The notes: generated by a model not told the origin, from the sequence alone. Shown: positions 42,930-55,095, numbered from the stretch's first letter. The stretch is 64,000 nucleotides of DNA from Mauremys mutica (GCF_020497125.1 NC_059084.1:11869501-11933500), one strand, 5' to 3'. Numbers and translations are program-made.

Positions 42930-44925
42930 AGCAGCACGGGCGGCAGCAGGCCAAGCTTCCTTCACTTTGCCCTGCCAATGGGCATCAATCCTTGAGACTG
43001 AGCTTATTATAGACCATTTACAAGATACCTTCTACAGTGTGGGAGGTATTTCATTCGGTCCCACCTTTATTCTCTGTAGATCACTGAGGAACAAAAAACC
43101 CCTGTAAACTTATGGAAGAGGTGAATTCCTTCCATTGTAATCGGTGCCCTCTCCAGCCCGGCGCAGCAGAGAACTGCACTGCGTGTAGGAAAACAAACCT
43201 ACTGCCCTGTATCCTAATGCTGCTGCCTTTCACAGAACCTGGGGGTGAGATTCTCGGGGAATGTACACTGAGAAAGAAGGGCAGGAGCATTCCCTGCAGA
43301 GAAAGAAGATGAGAGAGAGAGAGAGAGAGCACACAGAAAAGCAGTGGAGCATTCAGACTCTGTGGGAGTGGATGGCTTAGTGATCCCCTTCCTTCACTGA
43401 CATCTGCACCCCCCCTTGAGAAGTTGCTGCATGGTGATATGAGGCTGGTTCCCCTACAAGCGGCTGAACAATACAGTTCCCACAGTATCCTCAGCCCCAG
43501 CAGGCGTGGGGAGCTGGAGGGCAGGTCTGAGAACCATGTGGTTCATGTGGTGTTGCAAACCACTAAACCACAAGGTCATTAGACTGGCCCCAGAGAAGGT
43601 TCAAGCATGACTAGTTTTAGGGACATTGTAGACTATCCGGAGGACCTCACAGCTGTGGGTGCCAATGAGGAAACAAGAGTCATGCTCTTTGAACTAGAAA
43701 GTAAGGGAAATGGTAACATATTTTAACTGTTCCAGCTAGACACATATGTGCATGCCAACGCACCCGTGGCCTGAGTTACCTGCTTTGGGTGGGTTTAGGG
43801 TTTTTTTTTACTGACTCTTCAGAAAACAAAAGTCAGATTCACCAGGTGAAAATTATCCCACAGCTTGAAGACAGCCACTTCTCTGTGAAATTGAAGATCT
43901 GGAGTCAGACAGAATCACCGGAGAATTTCACTTAATAAAAAAGGTAAGTTTCTAGTAGAGAAAAGTTTGACAATGTGACTGTTAAAGCTCAAAAAACAGA
44001 AGGCAAACAAACAGCACCCAACACAGGAGCACAGGAACTAGGGAGCTGGGGGTGCGGCAGCAGCCTCTGGCTTGAGGTAATAATAGATACCGAATGCATA
44101 GCTTCCATCCTGTACAGCGTTCACAGTTTTGTTCCTTGGCCTTCAGCACAAATCATTCCAGCACCCTGGCCCAGTGTTTATTATATTTAAAATCTTGTGC
44201 TTTTAAAGTCAACTTCAGGATTTTGGGGGGATCCAGCATTATCTTTCAGTGCTTGAAGTGGGCAGTGCTGATAAATACAGTCAGGATAGGCCTGGTAACT
44301 TTGGGTTTGTACTATAAGGAACACAGTTGGAATTGTATTTGTACTACTGCCAGGGAAGAATAAAGAAGCAAACCCCAGTAATTAATTACCAATATACCCA
44401 AGTCTCTCATCTCTTTCTTTGAGTAGGAACGCTTTCTACTACCTCTCTGTTTCTGTGTCTCTCTTGTAAATTCTTTACACAGTCAGAAACCTCGCTTCAG
44501 TGAGTGGCCTATCATATCATTATTGCAAAGCAAGGAGTAACTTGGCACCTCTTCAAAGGAAGTTTTTATCAACTGCTTAGTGTTATGTGACAAACTGGGG
44601 AAGTAAGCCATTACTCTGATCCTTCCAGATCCTCCCAGCTCTACCTTGAGTCAACTGGTAAGAGAGAATTCTTGTCAGTATGATCAAAATGTGCCAGTGT
44701 GCACCCTGTTTACAGTTGTACTGTGTGTTGTGTGTTTTCCTGTACGTGATGGTAACAATGCACTCCCAGTGTATGCCAGTAACAAAGTCCCATCTGAGAT
44801 GGTGAGTGGCATATACCTGCCTTCTTAACCACTGACAATGTGAAAGGTGAACTTTAGCCTGTAAGGATAATCTCATTGGAGACACAGATGTGCTTAAAGT
44901 TAAACATGTACCTATAAGACCTGCT
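42930..44925. other. Unassigned sequence
   Basis: A (GA)n run lies at about 43311-43330. The 138-codon frame at 42691-43107 mostly covers the SINE. No exon recognised. Confidence 0.4.
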
Positions 44926-44928
44926 CCT

Positions 44929-44980
44929 AAGTCAATAAAAATACTCTCATTGACTTCAGTGGGCTTTGGATCAGGCCATT
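44929..44980. repeat. Half of a GACTTCAGTGGGCTTTGG hairpin repeat
   Basis: CTAAGTCAATAAAAATACTC faces TCATTGACTTCAGTGGGC, TTTGGATCAGGCC. The left arm is decayed and the right arm is well kept. Confidence 0.55.
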
Positions 44981-44987
44981 ACATTAT

Positions 44988-45090
44988 ACACCCGTCAGGG
45001 CAGGGACCATATTCTCGCTATGTGTATATCAGTGTGGCGGCTGTGGGATGCCAATCTCAGTTAGGGGCCTCTAGCCACTGCTAGAGTACA
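44988..45090 (+). repeat. SINE/LINE tail fragment
   Basis: CAGGGCAGGGACCATATTCT, then CGCTATGTGTATATCAGTG, CCAATCTCAGTTAGGGGCCT and CTAGCCACTGCTAGAGTACA. This is the forward form of the tail seen reversed at 25234. Confidence 0.75.
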
Positions 45091-45094
45091 ACTA

Positions 45095-45589
45095 ATAAAC
45101 AGTAATCGAGAGAGAATCAGGAAAGTGAAAATTAGAACCAGGTGAAATTTGTGTTCTGTTTTTTCCCATTGCAGTTCATCAGATCTTTCCCCATCCCTCA
45201 TATTCCCAATATGAACAAAATTCATCTTTTTGTATCTAGAAGTTGTGAACATGTGAGTTTTCACATATTCATAGTGACGATGATTTTTAGCTGAAATACA
45301 GGTGCCCTTCACTTCATTTTACTTGGGATTAACTGCATTTGTTGTTCCAAAACAGACCTAGTTTCACGGGCAATAATATCCATTTTCTCTAAAACAGAGA
45401 AATGCACATACATATATTGGTGACATTTCCTGTGAAAATGGGCCTGGTTTTAAGTTGATCGAGAAATGGGAAATCTTTGAATTTCAAGTATAGTAGCTTT
45501 GCAATTTGTTGTTCATATTTTGCACAGCTCCAGCAAAATCTGTAGAGGAAGACAGTTTCTTTCCCCCAACCATTTCCTGCCCCCTCCAG
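45095..45589. other. Unassigned sequence
   Basis: No repeat or exon recognised; AT-rich. Confidence 0.4.
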
Positions 45590-45818
45590 TACATCAGCCC
45601 CACAGGTCATGCCTGCTGGGGCTCAGGGCTTCAGTCCTACTCCTGCCCTCACCCCCACCAGGTGCCTTCTGTGGGTCTGAAGCCCTGAGACCCCCCCTGC
45701 TCCCTGCTGCGCAGAAGCCCCAAGTCCCCCCAGAAGTCTGGTAGGTAGAGAATGGGAGGGGCATGGTGGGCTCCGAGAGCCCCACTTTAACTCATGAGCT
45801 GCAGTTTGGCCACGCCTG
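45590..45818. mobile_element. Probable hAT MITE, right end only
   Basis: GC-rich block with GGGGCTCAGGGCTTCAGTCC and GTGGGTCTGAAGCCCTGAGA facing each other. The right terminus GCAGTTTGGCCACGCCTG reads CAGGCGTGGCCAAACTGC on the minus strand, like hAT ends of the CAGGGGTGGCCAA type. A left terminus and target duplication were not found. Confidence 0.5.
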
Positions 45819-47055
45819 GCCTATACCCATAAACAGCATGAGGCAGATAGGTACAGTCACTGTGATACACAGGAAATAGGGCTGTAAGAATATACATAGA
45901 AATAGGTTTTTCCGGGCCAGATCTTGGATACTATGTTGAGGCAGATCCAGGTAAAATTCTTGTTTTGCTTTGCTCACCTTTTGTGTTGATGATGCTCTTT
46001 GACTAAAGCCAGGCCTAATCTAGATGGAAGCTTTCTGAGAGAACTGGTTGGAGGTTTGTACAAACCCTGGTTTCTGATGGCTTTGGTTGTGGGCCAGATG
46101 AAAGCAGAGACACAACAAAATGTGCATGGTATGAAGAGGTTCCTTTTGAGGGATACTCTACCAGCGATGGCCCACTTGACTGAGCCATGTAGGCTTCTGA
46201 AGGCTCTTGCATAAGCTGTTCCCTAGCTTGTTCATCATGGAAGCCAGAGCCATACATGCAGTGCTGGAACATCCGCCTGTCTTGGTGCCTTAGCTTGATT
46301 GTTTGGGCTGCGTTGGACAACAATTTTTAATCCCTCTTTTCACACTGCTCCATAGAGCAGGAGGTGGAACATATGGTCTGTGCTCCCCTCTCCTCCCAGG
46401 ACTCACAAACTGCTCTGTCCTCACAGCTGCTCAGGGTTACTCTCCTGTGCATCCGTGTCAGAGAGGTATGTGGGGATGATAGCTATATTACGGTACACGG
46501 GGGAGGGCCACATGGAGCCTGTCCCTCACGTGGGAATGCAGAGGGGAGGGGACAAAAACCCTTGCACCCCACAGAAGAGTTACAGAGAGTTATAATCTGA
46601 CAGCTCCCAAACTCTTCTGAGCACTGCTCCAGTGAGTGTGGCAAGGAGTCCCCCCAGACACCAGGCTCGCTTAAGCACAACCTCTCCCTGAGTTCCCCTA
46701 GAGCAGGGCAGCTCCACACCAGGCCCTACGGGTTGTGGCTAACTGGCACAATCTAGCTCATAATAGGCTATAAACTCCTCTGGGCAGAGACTGTGGGGAG
46801 CAGCCCATCTCCTCCCAGCACAGTGTGCGAGGTGTGGTAGGCAGATCTTTGGTCCACCAGGCACAGCTCAGCTGCAATTGATGATTGAGCCCAGGGTCTC
46901 ATATGTCTGAACAATGCTTGATGGAAGCAATAAGGTCCCTTTTTACCTTTTGCAGCTACTCATCATCATAACATTCTTTCCTGGGACACTTGATGTCTTC
47001 CTGTTCCATTAACTCTCCATCACATTGTCTGTTGATTGTCCTACAATGCTCCTTT
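45819..47055. other. Unassigned sequence
   Basis: 46755-46835 (TAAACTCCTCTGGGCAGAGA, CTGT) may be a scrap of the SINE tail. No exon recognised. Confidence 0.35.
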
Positions 47056-47058
47056 CTC

Positions 47059-47127
47059 TGGGCCTGATCCTGCACCTACTGAAATCAACAGGAGGTGTGC
47101 CACGGACTTCAGTCGGAGCAGGACCCC
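47059..47127. repeat. Short hairpin repeat (GGGCCTGATCCTGC)
   Basis: GGGCCTGATCCTGCACCTAC at the left is answered by GGAGCAGGACCC at the right, with CTGAAATCAACAGGAGG and GGACTTCAGTC in the centre. Confidence 0.55.
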
Positions 47128-47129
47128 AT

Positions 47130-47512
47130 TCTCTCCCCTTCTTTCCTTCCACCCTACTTCCTCCCATCTCTTACAATAGCCGCCACTCTAATGCTGGACA
47201 CCATCTGCTGAGTTTCAGTTTGTCTCATCTCACCAGCTGTCACTCCTCTTGATCCTGGGCGTAATGCACTAGCATTTTACATCAAAGGCCCCTAAAATAT
47301 TAGCATTTGTAGACTAGCTGGGCTGTAGGAAAGGAGCCAAGCAGTTGGCACTTAGTAAGCAACGAGCATTAATAAAAGCATTCGAGTGAGTTTAGTGCCT
47401 CATTAAAATAATACTAACGAACTGCCTGTCTTCCAGCATCATGAACTTTTAATTTTATGTAAGGGTTAATCTGTCCAATGAGGCAATATTAAGTTTTCTG
47501 GGCAATTTCACT
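47130..47512. other. Unassigned sequence with a possible conserved element
   Basis: 47290-47450 is repeat-free with AGCATTAATAAAAGCATT and CCTCATTAAAATAATACTAA; a candidate for conserved non-coding sequence. Confidence 0.35.
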
Positions 47513-47592
47513 GCGTGTAGGACCCATTCTGCAGTGGAGTTACTCTGGAATACACTGGTGTTACTGAGAGTAAAATATAGCTTACAGCTTGC
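47513..47592. repeat. Palindromic TGGAGTTACTCTGG-type repeat fragment
   Basis: GTAGGACCCATTCTGCAGTG followed by GAGTTACTCTGGAATACACT and GGTGTTACTGAGAG. One half of the family described at 41828. Confidence 0.45.
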
Positions 47593-47594
47593 AA

Positions 47595-49160
47595 TACCAT
47601 CATACAAATGGTTCAGAAAATATCTCCAGCCATATGTCATTATAACGGCAATGCATTCAGTGCACTGTTTTCTCTCACGACAAAGTAAAAGTGGCATCTT
47701 GAATAGTGGCTATTGTTAACTTCAGAACATTCAGTCCTGATTTACACAGATTTAGATGAGAGCAAGATCAGATCCAACTTTTTTAGATCCACTACCAGTG
47801 TATTTATGATGGGTTGAACCCCGACTCTGGACCCAAGTGTCCTTAAATCTGGAGTGTTCAGATTCCAGCTCTTAATCCAGTTATCTCCAGCTAGCACATA
47901 ACCCCTGCCAGAGCCAGCCAGCATCAACTAGTGCAGCATCTAGGATGTTCTAATTGGGGCCCGGGCTACCCTAGATCTGACCCCAGGATCAGCAAGCTTC
48001 CACCAGCTCCATTCATTGCAGTTCCCTTTTCAGCTGTGCCAGAAGCAGGTGCAGCCGGGAATCTGGGCCTGTAGTTTAATTGTAAAGATAGGCTGAAATA
48101 AAAGAAACTAAATCTCATGTTTCACTGCTTAGGCTCATCACCTATAAGTTCAGGAAGGAAGAATTCCGATGTTCCTTTTGTGCTTGATCCAAAGTCCATT
48201 TCAATCAATGGACTCTCATTGATGTCAGTCGTCTGAGGATCATGTGGCATGGATAGTATTTAAGCATCGTCCAGGTGCATGTTGGGTTGATTTAGGTGCT
48301 ATTTTTTTATAGGTGTTTGCTTTCCTTTCAAATATAAGGCTGAGGCAATGCTGGAGGCAGGAGACCTGGTCCCAGGGACCTCTGCTTTAATTTGGTACGT
48401 CAGTTCAACAGGAAATTTATAATCAGCTAGGCCCAATCCTGCAGGGTGCAGAGGACTCTCAATGTGAGAGTACACAGCAGGACTGGATCCCACAATACAG
48501 ATTAATCTGCAGCGACACAACAGGTAGATGTAACCGTTTAAACGGTCATCAGTTCAATTGCTCAATTTCTATTAAAAAAAATGTCTTGACTCTGTTCCTG
48601 GGCAAATATGCAGAGTGGTTCCTCATTGTCACCAGTTTTACCTTTGTTTATCGAATGTAAATGTCAAACGCATAACAGACAAGGTGCACAAAGAGAAAAT
48701 CGCTTTAGAGCGATGACTTAGGGTTGGGCAAGCAGGCTGGGGCATGTCCGTGAAGAGTGGGCTAGTGCTCTGTGTGTATCTGTTATTGCAGGGGAAATAA
48801 ATGGGCCTGTTTGTTTAGAAAGCGCCAGAGTGTACTTAAAAACAAATAAATAAAAGGAACCAAACTTGATTGCAACATTCAGGAATGACATATTCTTGGC
48901 ATGGAAACACAAAGCAACTGCCTCCCAGGTTTGGCTCTGACCTACTTCACTCACATGTCATTTTACACTGGGGTACCGCTATTGACACTGATGGAGCTAC
49001 CCTGATTCACACCTGTGTAAGGTCCCGATATTGCAAACCTTCATGCACATGCTTCGCTTTACTACGAGGAGAAGTCCCATTGTTGTCACAGTAGCAAAGC
49101 AAGGCATGTGTGTTTGCAGGGCTAAATGAGAGGCCAATGGGGCCTCTAGTGCTCACAATG
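47595..49160. other. Unassigned sequence with hairpin-repeat scraps
   Basis: 48183-48240 (GCTTGATCCAAAGTCCATTT, CAATCAATGGACTCTCATTG) and 48960-49030 (TTTTACACTGGGGTACCGC) are scraps of the small palindromic families. Otherwise nothing recognised. Confidence 0.4.
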
Positions 49161-49164
49161 AAGG

Positions 49165-49290
49165 AAACATTTCACAAGGTGGAGACGGTTCCTCAATGGA
49201 GCGGGACAAAATGTTTCAAAGGAAATATTTTTAATCAAAAAAGCCCTTTATTGAAAATCAGCATTTTTACATTTTTTCAACAAAACTGGA
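49165..49290. repeat. GAAATTTC-type T/A-rich repeat
   Basis: GAAACATTTCACAAGGTGG, ACAAAATGTTTCAAAGGAAA and TTTTTTCAACAAAACTGGAA. Followed by a T-rich and C-rich stretch to 49400. Confidence 0.4.
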
Positions 49291-51735
49291 AAATGAAAAC
49301 ATTTAGGGGTTGGGGTGTTTTTTTTGGAAGGGTATTTATAATTTTTTTTCCTCTCCACCCATTCTCTCCTCCCTTCCACCTCTTTTTCAGTGGCAAAATG
49401 GAAAAAGGCATCAAAGGGAAAACTGAAACACAAAAACTGTGTGTGTGTGGTTGGGGGGAGGGTTGCAACTGAAAATTATCTATACACAATTCCCAGACAA
49501 AATTTGAATAAATAAAAATTTGATACTTTTAAAAATGTGTGGAACGAAGTTGACTTCGAAAGTTTTCATGGACAACATTCTCCATTCTTGACCAGTTCTG
49601 TTTCTCATTCACTTCAATAAAATGGCTGGATGCAGACATCAGAACACAGGGGCGTTACCTGGTTCAGCCGGGGGATAAGAGATTTGAGTCTGAACCCAGC
49701 TGCCCAGACTTTGAATGAAACTTCAGCTGTGAAAGGTTCCTATGAAGCCCATGCAGGCCCTGCACAGCTCTTGTTGTCTTTCAGCATGATTTACAGAAGG
49801 TAAAAATTTTAGCCTGGCATAAACTGGAAAAGGCTCCAAACCGAAACCCCAAACCCAACACTATCACCCCTCCCAAACTGCTGGTTCAAAGCCTGAATAG
49901 GAATTTTGCAGCTGGCCCTCTCCTCTGTCCCAAGGCAGAACAAAATGCCCCAGGACTTTGCAGAGGCTTCTGGTACATCTCTGGATCTGAATTGTGCAGC
50001 TCAGTCTAACTCAAGGACAAATGAGCCTGTGTAATGAGAGCAAGTAAACTTCCCCAGGCTGTGGTCTTATGGCGACCTCAGATGCTGCCATTACAAAAAC
50101 CAAAACAAAACAAAACAAAAAAACACCAAGAAAAACCCCAGCGACTTGCCTGAGTGTAGTTCCGTTTCAACCCTCCAAGCTTTAGGAAACAGCAGGGGGA
50201 CATCCTTAGCATACGTCTGCAGCTGCTTTGGGCTCCATCTGATTCAGACAGTTGCTGCACAACACTGAGGCCATTATGACAACATGAGCTCCCCAGGGCA
50301 GAGCAGTGAAACGAGCTGCTAAATATAGGGGGGGGAACAAATTTTTTTCAGTTAAAGGAAGTGGTGTCTATTATTAAACCATTGGACTCACTTCAGACCC
50401 TTCTTAAAACAATCCCCATCAGGCAAGGGGGCAGCCTAAAAAGAGCTGAGCTGCAAGACGCAGCTAGCAGCAGCAAAGACAGTTTGGCTTTCCAGCTTGT
50501 GGACCGGATAGAAATCAGGTGTTAATGGCAGAATCCCGTTAGATTAGAGATGGGCCGGGCCTGGATCTGGATCTAAACGTCCCCAGAGCAGGGCTGTGCT
50601 TGGACCTGGCATTTTGGACCATGTCTAGTGTCAATGCTACGTACAAAGGTCCTGATTTTCCAAAGGCTGGGGCCAGGCACAGAGCTGGGAGAGCGAGCAA
50701 AGTAAAATGATAGCGGCTATTGGGATGGAGTCTGATCTCACCCCATTGTAAGTCAGAAGTAATTTCCCTATCATCAGTGGGATTACACTGGTGTAAAACC
50801 AGCACTAGATGAGAATGAGGCTCCTGGGCATGGATCCTGGCCCATGCTAGGGACACTTTGCACCACCTTCTGCAAAAGATCCTTGCCCAGGCGCTAAACA
50901 TGCAGCAGAGTATTCCCCTAGTGTGGGGGGAATGGCCGGCTGGCATACAGCCAGCTCTGTGTCACCCGCTCTGGAAAAGGAGGTCTGACAGGGCAGGTGA
51001 AGGCAAACCCCAGCCAGCATAATTACCCCTCCCTCAGAGGCTATTATGTTCTCCTGAACTCTGGAGCAGCTGAGGATTGGAGCTTCTAGGTTCAAATGAT
51101 ACAGATCTTGATGCCTCTGTAAAGAAGTCACAGATATACCACAGTGGTGGCTCTCGTATTTGCCCACCCAGGGATTAAAACTGGGCTCTCTCCGACTGAC
51201 TTTAAACATGGTTGCTGCTAGCAGGGGGTCTCTCACTGTTGCCCTCGTTATAGGGATTGTTTACTCTGTGTACAATGTGAGCCAGACTTTGCGGCAGACT
51301 CTACTCCTCCTTAGGCTTTATACCATTGTTATAAGGTGGTTCTTGAGGGGGGGGAAGAAACCAGAAAATTCTCCGGAGCAAGTCCTAGAACCCAGCTGTC
51401 AACACCTGTGTCTGAACACACTTGGCGATAACAGAATGGCGGCTGCGGGGTGATGGCTGGAATGCTGGTACCATATGAAGCTAACCTGTCGACACTGTTC
51501 GGGTTAATCCATAGCTACAAGGGATCTATCTCTGAGGAGGATTAGAAGCCACGGTGGCTAACGCTGGGATTTTCAGTGGGAATTGGGCACCTAACACCCC
51601 CTAGGCTACTTTGGAACTCTCAGTCAAACTAAAGCACCCGTGGCTGTGGTGTATTGTTTACACGAACAGCCCTGAGCGGAACTGTGCCAGCAGTACAATG
51701 GTGGGAAATAGGAATGAAACTAGTGTAGACCTAGG
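49291..51735. other. Unassigned sequence
   Basis: Low-complexity tracts at 49310-49400 and an A/C-rich run at 50094-50125 (AAAACAAAACAAAAC). A palindromic-family scrap is at 50740-50815 (GATTACACTGGTGTAAAACC). The 129-135 codon frames at 50539-51236 show no domain. 51648-51750 has a GTTTACACGAACAG ... ACTAGTGTAGACC pair, possibly a TCTACAC-type MITE. Confidence 0.35.
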
Positions 51736-51739
51736 GCAA

Positions 51740-51872
51740 CATTTTCACAAGTGGCTGCATGCCTTAGGCACCTAACTTTTATTGAAAGTCAATGGGAATT
51801 AGGTTCCTAAGTTACTTTTGAAAATTGAACTTAGGCTCCTAAATCACTCAGGCACTTTTGAAAATTTTACCC
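51740..51872. repeat. Palindromic repeat ending ACTTTTGAAAATTTTACC
   Basis: ACATTTTCACAAGTGGCTGC at the left faces GGCACTTTTGAAAATTTTAC at the right. Inside, TTAGGCACCTAACTTTTATT, AAGTCAATGGGAATTAGG and GGCTCCTAAATCACTCAGG are symmetrical parts of the hairpin. Confidence 0.65.
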
Positions 51873-51874
51873 CC

Positions 51875-52285
51875 AGCCTAATTTGTTGTGCTAGAGCGTC
51901 CCGTGTAATGGTTATTTCTTTGCATTTCCTTCTTGATCTTGTTCTTTGAAACAGGAGCAAAATCCAGCAGAGTTAACAAACTTTGCAGTGTCCTTCCCAT
52001 TGCACATCCCCTGTTGTCTAAAACTAACCTCCACTTCAAATCTTGGGACGGTGTAAGAGGGGAGGTACATGCTGTAGAAAATATAGATGACTGACAAGAA
52101 AACTGGCTCCAGTGCTGGAACCTGTAGGGCTGTTTAAAAGAGAGTATTTCAATAAACCACAAAAATGAAGAAGTGACAAGGGGAAACGATGCATGACTTA
52201 CAAACGGAAAACAATGGAGCGCTTAGCAGAGGGACCTTCCTGCAGTTTTTTAACATTTATGTTTGTTATTTATAGATGTAGCTAT
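51875..52285. other. Unassigned sequence
   Basis: Two overlapping minus-strand frames in different phases, neither with a motif. Confidence 0.4.
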
Positions 52286-52288
52286 CAG

Positions 52289-52625
52289 ATGCGGTTCTCA
52301 AACTGTGGGGTCGGACACCAGAGTGGGTCGCAACCTCATTTTAATGGGGTCACCGAGGCTGGCGTTAGATTTGCTGGGGCTCAGGGCTGAAGGCCAAGCC
52401 CCACTACCCAGGTCCAAGGGCTTCAGCCCTGGGTGGTGGGGCTCAGGTTACAGGCCACCCCCCACCCCCCTCCCCTGCGTGGGGAGGTGGAGCTTTGCCA
52501 CCCCCTCCCCCACGTGGGGAGATGGGGCTTAGGCAGGCTCAGGTTTCAGTCCCCCCTCCTGGGGTCGTGTAGTAATTTTTGTTGTCAGAAGTGGGTTGCG
52601 GTGCGATGAAGTTTGAGAACCCCAA
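52289..52625. mobile_element. hAT MITE (GGTTCTCAAACT ends), about 337 bp
   Basis: The left end GCGGTTCTCAAACTGTGGGG and the right end GATGAAGTTTGAGAACCCC form inverted repeats of the CAGTGGTTCTCAAACT type. The interior is GC-rich with repeated GGGGCTCAGG and CCCCACCCCCC words. A clear 8-bp duplication could not be fixed, so the exact limits may be off by a few bases. Confidence 0.8.
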
Positions 52626-52629
52626 TAAG

Positions 52630-52940
52630 CTGTAGAGCCACAATTCTGTGGGTTGACGCTGCACTGGAGGATAGCATGTCTGCTCCTGCAGCTGCATTGC
52701 ATGCAGAACTTGCCTCAGGAAGAGCTCCAAGGTGCGCTCAGAGCAGCTCCAAGGTGGCCTCCAAAGTTCTGCAGATTCCAATGCAGAGCTGGCTGGAGGA
52801 TGACAATTCTCTTCTGCAGCAACTTTCAAGTTTTTGAGAGTTGTTTTCCTGGCACAAAAACAGAACATTTGGAACATTTTTATCCACATTGAATTGTGTC
52901 AAAATGTCTGTTTTCCGGTTGAAACTTGAGCTTTTTGATT
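52630..52940. other. Unassigned sequence
   Basis: Three overlapping frames on both strands, none with a recognisable motif; no repeat identified. Confidence 0.4.
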
Positions 52941-52944
52941 CAGG

Positions 52945-53098
52945 AAGTGTGTGTGCTGGAGCCTAGGAGACCCAGGTTCAATTCCTTGCTGTGTGATTTG
53001 GGATGAAAAGTTCAGCTCCGAATCAGGTGGAGCAGGGACTTGACTGTGGGTCTCCCACATCCCAGGCTAGCGCCCTACCCACCAGGCTCCAGAGAGTG
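52945..53098. repeat. Palindromic tRNA-like SINE, second copy
   Basis: GAGACCCAGGTTCAATTCC at the left, with a B-box-like GGTTCAATTCC, is answered by GGAGCAGGGACTTGACTGTG, then GGTCTCCCACATCCCAGGCT. Same plan as 31495-31620 with a longer spacer. Confidence 0.65.
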
Positions 53099-53099
53099 A

Positions 53100-53439
53100 A
53101 AAAAAGAGCAGCTGATACCTCGAACATCTTCGCCCGCATTCCCAACAGAACACATTCAAATATCTAAGGCTGCATATGAATGCTTAGCTCTTGCTTGATT
53201 TGTCTTCATGATGTCAGCACTACTGAAATTTAACTCAATTTTATAGGGTGCTTTGTGTTTGAAAAATGCTGTAAAAAAATCAAGTTCTGTACATTTTAAC
53301 CCTTATTCAAAGCATAAATGTAGGCTGCAAATTGTTTGGGATACAGAACATCTTCCTATTCTACAGGCTAGCTTCTGACTCAGGTTATGTGCCCACACAA
53401 GGAATTAAGATGGAATAAAAAATTAGAACTGTGTGGAGC
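53100..53439. other. Unassigned sequence
   Basis: AT-rich, no repeat or exon recognised. Confidence 0.4.
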
Positions 53440-53790
53440 ATGGAAGGTGTTTTTTTTTCAGGGAGGATTTTGAAATTTGGCTTTATTCCACATCGGAATG
53501 AAAACCAAAAGTTCTGAAATGCTCTGCAAAGGATATTTGTTTTTTAAAAATGGCTTCAGGTCAGTTTAGACTTTCCTAATGTAATATATTAACAATATAT
53601 ATACAAAATAAAGACAAAAATCATTTCAAAATGAAAAATCAAAATATTTCCTTCCAAAAATATCAAAACAGGATGTTTCAACATTGTCAGATTTTTTTTT
53701 CTGTTTTTCTTCCATACAGAAATCCTGGTAAAATTGACCTGATTTCACAAAGCGTTTTGACTTCAACAGAACTGTGTATTCCAAAGGAGT
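53440..53790. repeat. GAAATTTC-type T/A-rich repeat, long copy
   Basis: GGATTTTGAAATTTGGCTTT, AAAAATCATTTCAAAATGAA, ATATTTCCTTCCAAAAATAT and GCGTTTTGACTTCAACAGAA. Long alternating A- and T-rich phrases, with a poly-T run near 53691. Confidence 0.4.
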
Positions 53791-53794
53791 ATGG

Positions 53795-54190
53795 TTCCAT
53801 CAAAATGTCTCTGACCAGCTGTATCAGAAACGCTTTCTACAGGAGCAGGGGTGGGCGGGGGGAGTAGGGGGTCAGGGAATGTGCAGAAATTTGGCTCCAC
53901 CCTCCAGTCACTAACCGAGTAACTGAGCCAATATGGTACTACCTGCAATGAAGGCAAACGTGCACTGTGCTGACAAATCCGGGACTTGCTATTTAAGCAG
54001 ATGCTATTTAGAAACTCCAGCTGACTGGCTGTGCAATCTACACATTTTAGTTTTATTTTAAGTAACGAAAGCAAAATGGTTTTTCCTGTCTACTGGGAAA
54101 AAAATATATACATTCAAAGTAATAAAGGTGTTTAGCTGGCTTGAGGAAAAGCAACAGTCCTCTCTGTAAAACGATTAGGGGCTTGATCAG
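53795..54190. other. Unassigned sequence
   Basis: A G-rich stretch at 53840-53872. The 103-codon frame at 53763-54074 (minus) has no motif. Confidence 0.4.
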
Positions 54191-54195
54191 CTTTA

Positions 54196-54270
54196 TTATT
54201 GATTTGTGGATTCACCTAGGAGCACCAGTCATAGACCAGGACGCCATTGTGCTAGGAACCACAGTAAAAA
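54196..54270 (-). repeat. SINE/LINE tail fragment
   Basis: TTATTATTGATTTGTGG is followed by GTCATAGACCAGGACGCCAT, TGTGCTAGGAACC. Truncated copy of the shared tail. Confidence 0.65.
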
Positions 54271-54407
54271 TAGCTGTGCGGCTGTGACTATGTGGGCAGT
54301 CGGAGAGGCTAGCTGCCCCGTGTATGTACCTAAGGTTTCAGACAGGATTGTACTCAGGGTAGCTATCCCATCCCACAGCACATGCCGCCATCACAACATT
54401 GCTATTT

Positions 54408-55095
54408 TTAGCACATAAGAATGGCCATACTGGGTCAGATCAATGCCAATATCCTCTCTTGCGACAGTGGCCAATGCCAGGTGCTTCAGAGGGAATGAAC
54501 AGAACAGGCAATCATGGAGTGATCCATCCCCTGTCGTCCAGTCCCAGAGCATGGAGTTGCATCCGTGACCATCTTGGCTAACAGCCACTGATGGACCTAT
54601 TCTCCATGAATTTATCTAATTCTTTTGTGAACCCCATTATAGTTTTGGCCTTCACAACATTCCCTAGCAATGAATTCCACAGGTTGACTGTGCGTTGTGT
54701 GAAGAAGTATTTCCTTTGGTTTGCTTTAAACCTCCTGCCTATTTATTTCATTGTGTGACCCCTGGTTCTTGTGTTGTGTGAAGGAGTTAATAACACTTGC
54801 TTATTGACCTTCTCCACACCAGTCATAATTTTATAGACCTCTATCATGTCTCCCTTCAGTTGTTTCTTTTCCAAACTGAACAGACCTAGTCTTTTTAATC
54901 TCTCTTCATACGGAGGCTGTTCTATACCCTTCATCATTTTTGTTATCCTCCTCTGTACCTTTTTTAATTCTAATATATCATTTTTGAGATGGGGCAACCA
55001 GAACTGCATGCAGTATTCAAGTTGTGGGTGTTTCATGGTTTTATATAGAGAGATTAGGATATTTTCTGTCTTATCTATCCCTTTCCTAATCAGAG
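54408..55095 (-). mobile_element. CR1 LINE, 3' 690 bp
   Basis: The plus strand begins AGCACATAAGAATGGCCATA, CTGGGTCAG, the reversed CR1 3' end that also closes the forward copy at 21121. The upstream part carries the C-terminus of the reverse-transcriptase reading frame on the minus strand. It is 5'-truncated near 55095, the usual form for CR1. It is the longest mobile-element remnant of the window. Confidence 0.92.
54743..55036 (-). pseudogene. CR1 ORF2 C-terminal fragment
   Basis: The minus strand encodes HPQLEYCMQFWLPHLKNDIL, then KKVQRRITKMMKGIEQPPYE, ERLKRLGLFSLEKKQLKGDM, IEVYKIMTG and a later NTRTRGH. This is the conserved region after the reverse-transcriptase domain of CR1-type LINEs (LEYC-QFW, VQRRATK, YEERL--LGL-SLE-RR-RGD). 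The apparent start codon is not biological. Reading continues with changes toward the 3' UTR; the endonuclease and polymerase motifs are absent because of 5' truncation. Confidence 0.88.

Noticed and set aside
42691..43107. 138-codon plus-strand frame
   Set aside because: Mostly covers the CORE-SINE at 42666-42925.
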